Shown piece after piece: positions 60,392 through 64,000 of a stretch of DNA of 64,000 nt. The stretch is from the NCBI GenBank assembly GCA_910574455.1, contig CAJSYZ010000012.1:1915317-1979316 (forward strand), written 5' to 3'. Numbering within the stretch: position 1 is the stretch's first letter; the number at the start of each line of letters is the position of its first letter. The DNA comes from Trichaptum fuscoviolaceum (lineage: Eukaryota > Basidiomycota > Agaricomycetes > Hymenochaetales > Trichaptaceae). Under the pieces are notes generated by a model. That model ran no database searches, had not been told where the DNA came from, and was given only the letters and a program-made list of their open reading frames with translations. The position numbers were made by a program, and so were the translations under genes.

Positions 60392-60600
60392 CTGCAGACC
60401 GCGCAGACGAGTTTACCGCATTCGGCGTATCTCAGCACCGGGTCGTGCGACGTGCGGTCCTGAGTGGCGTTCATTAGCACTGAAAAAAACAAGGGAAAGA
60501 GAAAATTAAAAGTCGAAAAGACAAGCGGGCCGATCGCAACGAGACGAGGCGTGCGGCGTCGATAAGGGCTATGATTACAGGGTCTCAGGGTCAGCAATGA
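60392..60600 (-). pseudogene. possible zinc-finger (ZNF830-like) fragment
   Basis: Minus-strand sequence ALIDAARLVSLRSAR is followed by a GTCTTT donor and a TTTTTTTCAG acceptor. Then comes TSHDPVLRYAECGKLVCAVC, a tryptophan-containing helix and EGRH before a stop. The pattern (small N-terminal helix, H.P...Y...GKL.C..C, then H) resembles the N terminus of ZNF830/CCDC16-type splicing-related proteins. No start ATG is in frame and the rest of the gene is not seen. This may be a fragment left by a duplication. The assignment is tentative. Confidence 0.3.
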
Positions 60601-61612
60601 TCGCTAAATACACTTGATTTGATATCCGCCTTATCCCACGCGTGCTAAATGCATACCAGACGTCATACCAGCATCGGCCCTTCTGGCCATGGCGTCATAC
60701 GTGTACATGGACAAATCCAGCGATAAGGAAACGGAGATACGTGCAGGCACCGCTTAGAATGGACTCTGGGGTCCGAGCATCAATCAGTATTACTGCCGAG
60801 CCGAGTAAAGTAATGATACGTTTATTGAAGTGAAAATCGCAGATGATGCATGGTTCAGCGACTGTTGTCATCGTGAATGAGTGCACCAGACATTCGCAAG
60901 AAAATACGGTTACTTGACAAGCAACATTTTATCATCACCACATTTACTGCACACAAACAGCACTGCCGTTGTACATATACTGTACCACACTGTACCGAGA
61001 AGTTGAACGATCTAGAAGGGAATACTGTCCGCAAATGTCTCTGAGAAGGTCACTGGTTAATACACATTTCAATAGAATGTTGCATTCAGACATCAGCCAC
61101 TGCTTGCTATTAGTTAGCCAAACAAATCAGATCCTGAAAAAAAAAAACCTGTCCGACCGTGACTTTAGATACTAGAGTTCACAGTTCAGAGTTTACGCAT
61201 ATCACTCCACAAGATTGCAATGGTATACAGAATAACTCTCGAACTTTGCCTCTTCCGAAGCTTGAACTTTTTCTCCAAGTTCATATGAACATGGTCGAGA
61301 CTCGAGAGTGGACCGAGTTTATCAGTTCAAGCTCGTCCATCCATAACAGCCCTTCGAAGATCGAAGCCAATGGACCGTGAGGGCCAGGATTGATACTTAC
61401 GCTTCTTACAACTTGAAATAGTGAATTCAATAGTACGTACGCACCTGAGGATAATTCTCGACGTCAGCCCCCTGAGCTGCGGTTCGTCGCGAAAAGCACG
61501 TCACGATAGCCACCGTCTCCGGCGGTTCGACATCCTTTTCTTGCGTTGCCACGAAATCCCCGAGGTCGTCGTCCTCACGCAGATTGACCACTGGAAGATA
61601 GATCAAATCGTA
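60601..61612. other. gene-poor region
   Basis: No supported gene. Several short frames on the plus strand lack family features. Confidence 0.45.
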
Positions 61613-61873
61613 CTACACACTAAGCTGTGACGCGTGGCAGCCGTGACTACCGGCGCAGTGTGACAATACGCGACAGTCACGGCATTCCGGCGAGAAATTG
61701 AAGTGACCTCCTGGCCATCGACTTCGAGCATTATCATTTCGCGACACCAGCAACTGGTTAAAGGACCCTAATCCTTTGCACGAACGACAAGCGATGCTGT
61801 ACCATATATCATTCTCAGTCACTTGGACCGTGTGAGGGCCCAAATTTGGGTTGTCGCCAAACCCGTTCGCCAT
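61613..61873 (-). CDS. hypothetical small Cys-rich ORF
   Basis: From the ATG at 61873 the frame reads MANGFGDNPNLGPHTVQVTE, then NDIWYSIACRSCKGLGSFNQ, HFNFSPECRDCRVLSHCAGS and ends ASQLSV. It is 86 residues, with C..C pairs that could bind metal. No signal peptide or recognised family. It could be one exon of a longer gene or chance. Confidence 0.25.
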   Translation of the reverse strand: MANGFGDNPNLGPHTVQVTENDIWYSIACRSCKGLGSFNQLLVSRNDNARSRWPGGHFNFSPECRDCRVLSHCAGSHGCHASQLSV

Positions 61874-62340
61874 GATCATCAATGTCCGTGTCAGCGACAC
61901 TAAGCAGGATGCGACATGCGTATACTAGCGACGAGCTGGCTGATCCTCTGTGATCAGAGAGATACAGACGTCAGAGTCGAGTCTTCCGTCGCGTACACAT
62001 GCCTCTGCCAGAATCAGACCGGGGCCCTCCGAGTCGGAGTCGTCCCCGCGCACCGTGACGCGTCGAATGCGAGTCCCACTCGGACGGTCACGCCGGGAAA
62101 GGTCTTGCTGCGGCGCGCATCATCGCGATGCTGCCGATGCACTACGACCTCAGCGCGCTGATGCACAAGGCCACGCAGGACGCGGAGCCGAAGGCGAGCG
62201 GGGACACCTGCGACGTGACGTTCGGGACCGACCGTCCCGTGGGCTGACATCGCGCGGAACTGCGACGTGCGCTCGCGGTGCGTACCCGTGTACGACGGCG
62301 AGTCGGACTCGCGGTTCCTGCATGTCGCCATCAAGCGCAA

Positions 62341-62358
62341 GCGCGCGCGCGCGCGCGC
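62341..62358. repeat. GC dinucleotide run
   Basis: An uninterrupted GC-alternating stretch encodes Arg-Ala repeats just after the kinase-lysine region of the pseudogene. It is probably slippage-prone. Confidence 0.7.
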
Positions 62359-62635
62359 ATGTGCTGAACAGCCTGCCCCCGGAGAAGCGCGAGAAGTTCA
62401 TAAAGGTAAAGACTGAACTGTATGTATGTATATTGACATTTGACATCCGAGTCGTGGTGTGTTTAGAGATATGCCAGGGAAATCGAACTATGGTCTACTC
62501 TCGATCACAAAAAATATCTTGCGCTTGCTTGGCTACGCCAATGAGCATCGGACGTTCCCTTCGCTGGTGACGGCTTGGCATGGAGAACGGGACTGCCGAA
62601 ACAGTTCCTCCGTAGCATTTCGCCTGAATATGCTA

Positions 62636-62784
62636 CAGTGGCGAAAGGCTAAAACCAGCCTCTCGGAAACCCCTTCAAAACTCGACGTATCTTTCTTACT
62701 TTGATTACAAAAATTTCAGTATGGCAAGTTTTCACGCAAAATTCCGGCCTGTACCCAGAGGCGGGTTTTGGCCTTTCGCCACTG
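62636..62784. mobile_element. 149-bp mariner/Tc1-like MITE inside a kinase exon
   Basis: The left end CAGTGGCGAAAGGCTAAAAC and the right end read inward, CAGTGGCGAAAGGCCAAAAC, form inverted repeats of about 28 bp with two mismatches. TA dinucleotides flank both ends (62634-62635 and 62785-62786), the target-site duplication of Tc1/mariner elements. Surrounding TGC and GCA make the empty site a palindromic TGCTAGCA. There is no coding capacity. Confidence 0.85.
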
Positions 62785-64000
62785 TAGCAAGTCCAAAGTG
62801 GGCATTGGTAAGTCAAAGGTCCTGTGATGGATCATCCACGCTATGCTCACGAGCCTCCCCATACTTGAAGGCCTTGGACGTGGCCAATGGTCTTACCTAC
62901 CTTCACTCAAAGAACATCATCATCCACGGAGACCTGAAAGCTGTACGTGATCGTCTTGAGTACTCACGTCGTCTCAAACTCCAATGTTACATACTTACAG
63001 GACAACATACTTGTCTCAAAAGACGGCACGGGCGCTCAGCTCGCAGATTTCGGCATCTCGCGTGCCCTCATGTCGGAGGACAGGACTTCGCGAACCTGAA
63101 GACGTCTTCGAACAACGTCCAGGGGACGCTGCGCTGGATGGCCATCGAGCAATTCTCTGACACGACGCCCGGCGCGCACGAGCAATACTCCTTCGCGACG
63201 GACATATGGTCCTTTGGGATGACTATCTATGTGCGTCCCGCTCGTTTTTGTAAACCTCCCCCCCGGCTGAGACAGGCTCCTGACTTGATATACGTGCGTA
63301 CGTACGTACTTACCAACCCACAGGAAGTCCTGACAGGAAATATACCATTCGAGCACCTCAGGCTGGAACCGCTCGTTATGCGCGCTAGCATGAACTGCAG
63401 GTCACCTCATCAGCCGGACGAGCCTTTGCTCGCAACCGCAGAGGAGGTGCAGTTGTGGGCGTTATGCCGGTCATGCTGGCATGTAGACCCGAAGTGCAGG
63501 CCGACGATCATGGCTCTTCAAGAGCAACTGCAAGACGTATGTGCCTCGGCGCAAGCCGGGGGCTTCTCACCCGGTCCCCCCGGACCAGGTCAACGCACGG
63601 TTGTCCCTACTCGGCAGCTGCAGCATCTTGGGCATTGCACCGGCCGCGGCGACCGTGATTACGGTCACAGTGCGACCCCCCGTCATGCGGGCCCCTCGTC
63701 GCTCTCCAGGCTTGTGCGAGGATCACCGGCGGGCGAGAGGACGCGAACAGAGGCGACACGGTTAGACCTGACTAGTATAGTTGAGAATAATCGCAACCGC
63801 CCAGACCTGCAGAAGACGGACTTGCGGATGCCAGGCGGGCTGCAGAGTCTTGGAGGCTTGTTAAGTACGAGGCAAGGCGGCACTCCCCCCACTGGCAAGA
63901 GCTGCAACGGAGGCCCGGGGCGGATCATGGGCTTGCGGGACATCAACCAAGACCCGCTGTGGCTCTCGGTTAGTCTTCTGTTTGCGTATATGTGTTTTCT

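Larger units (their letters stand above)
62128..64000 (+). pseudogene. damaged paralogue of the HGD kinase, cut by window end
   Basis: Conserved blocks follow the kinase at 50314 in the same order: MLPMHYDLSALMHKATQD, HVAIKRKR, RYAREIELWSTLDHKNILRL, FPSLVTAW, LDVANGLTYLHSKN, IHGDLKADNILVSKDG, LADFGISRALM, GTLRWMAIEQF, FATDIWSFGMTIY, EVLTGNIPFEHLRLE and CWHVDPKCRPTIMALQEQ. The shared intron before RYAR is at the same position. The frame is broken near 62247, near 62580 (one extra base) and near 63085. A TA-flanked 149-bp MITE sits in the exon at 62636-62784. A GC dinucleotide run (62341-62358) lies in the lysine region. Several independent lesions argue for a pseudogene rather than sequencing error. 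GLRDINQDPLWLS near the end may be further coding sequence. Confidence 0.72.

Overview
This is nuclear DNA from a filamentous fungus, almost certainly an agaricomycete basidiomycete. Genes are broken by many short introns (about 45-80 bp) with GT..AG borders. The content fits a mushroom or wood-decay genome: two GH12 endoglucanases, a GH92 mannosidase, a delta-12 desaturase, expanded TKL-like kinases, families I do not recognise, and several small terminal-inverted-repeat (TIR) elements. No bacterial, organellar or viral block was seen.

Layout. 1-3000: no gene, but about three degenerate repeats of roughly 320 bp. 3015-5905: a tandem array on the minus strand of three intact copies and one decayed copy of an unrecognised family of about 105 residues. 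6253-11712: chk1 (checkpoint kinase), PUP3 (proteasome beta-3) and a CsbD-like hydrophilic protein, all minus. 12966-15123: first GH12 gene and a three-finger C2H2 gene. 16441-18593: gene A of a dispersed unknown family. 18784-22211: a 3.4-kb TIR element with target-site duplication, containing a nested 625-bp element with its own 8-bp duplication. 22219-26200: gene-poor. 26812-27822: second GH12 gene, sharing its promoter region with the first.

28359-32193: a leucine-rich-repeat protein with two protein phosphatase 1 docking motifs. 33292-38174: secreted GH92 and a TMEM53/DUF829 protein. 38801-39706: second C2H2 gene. 40843-41060: relic of the DUF829 gene. 42035-43673 and 47419-47885: genes B and C of the unknown family. 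44438-46216: FAD2-type desaturase. 48931-49979: short-chain dehydrogenase. 50314-52443: protein kinase with an HGD catalytic loop. 53150-56868: multi-pass family 2 glycosyltransferase with a gene-poor 2.8-kb upstream region. 59646-60185: a 540-bp TIR element. 62128-64000: a broken paralogue of the HGD kinase, with frameshifts and a TA-flanked mariner-like MITE in an exon, running off the window.

The genes do not form a pathway cluster. The area is a housekeeping core (chk1, PUP3, FAD2, GT2) mixed with recently duplicating accessory genes (GH12, C2H2, DUF829, kinases, the 105-residue family, family A/B/C) and non-autonomous transposons. Gene models were read by eye from splice signals and family conservation, so outer coordinates are firmer than internal exon borders.
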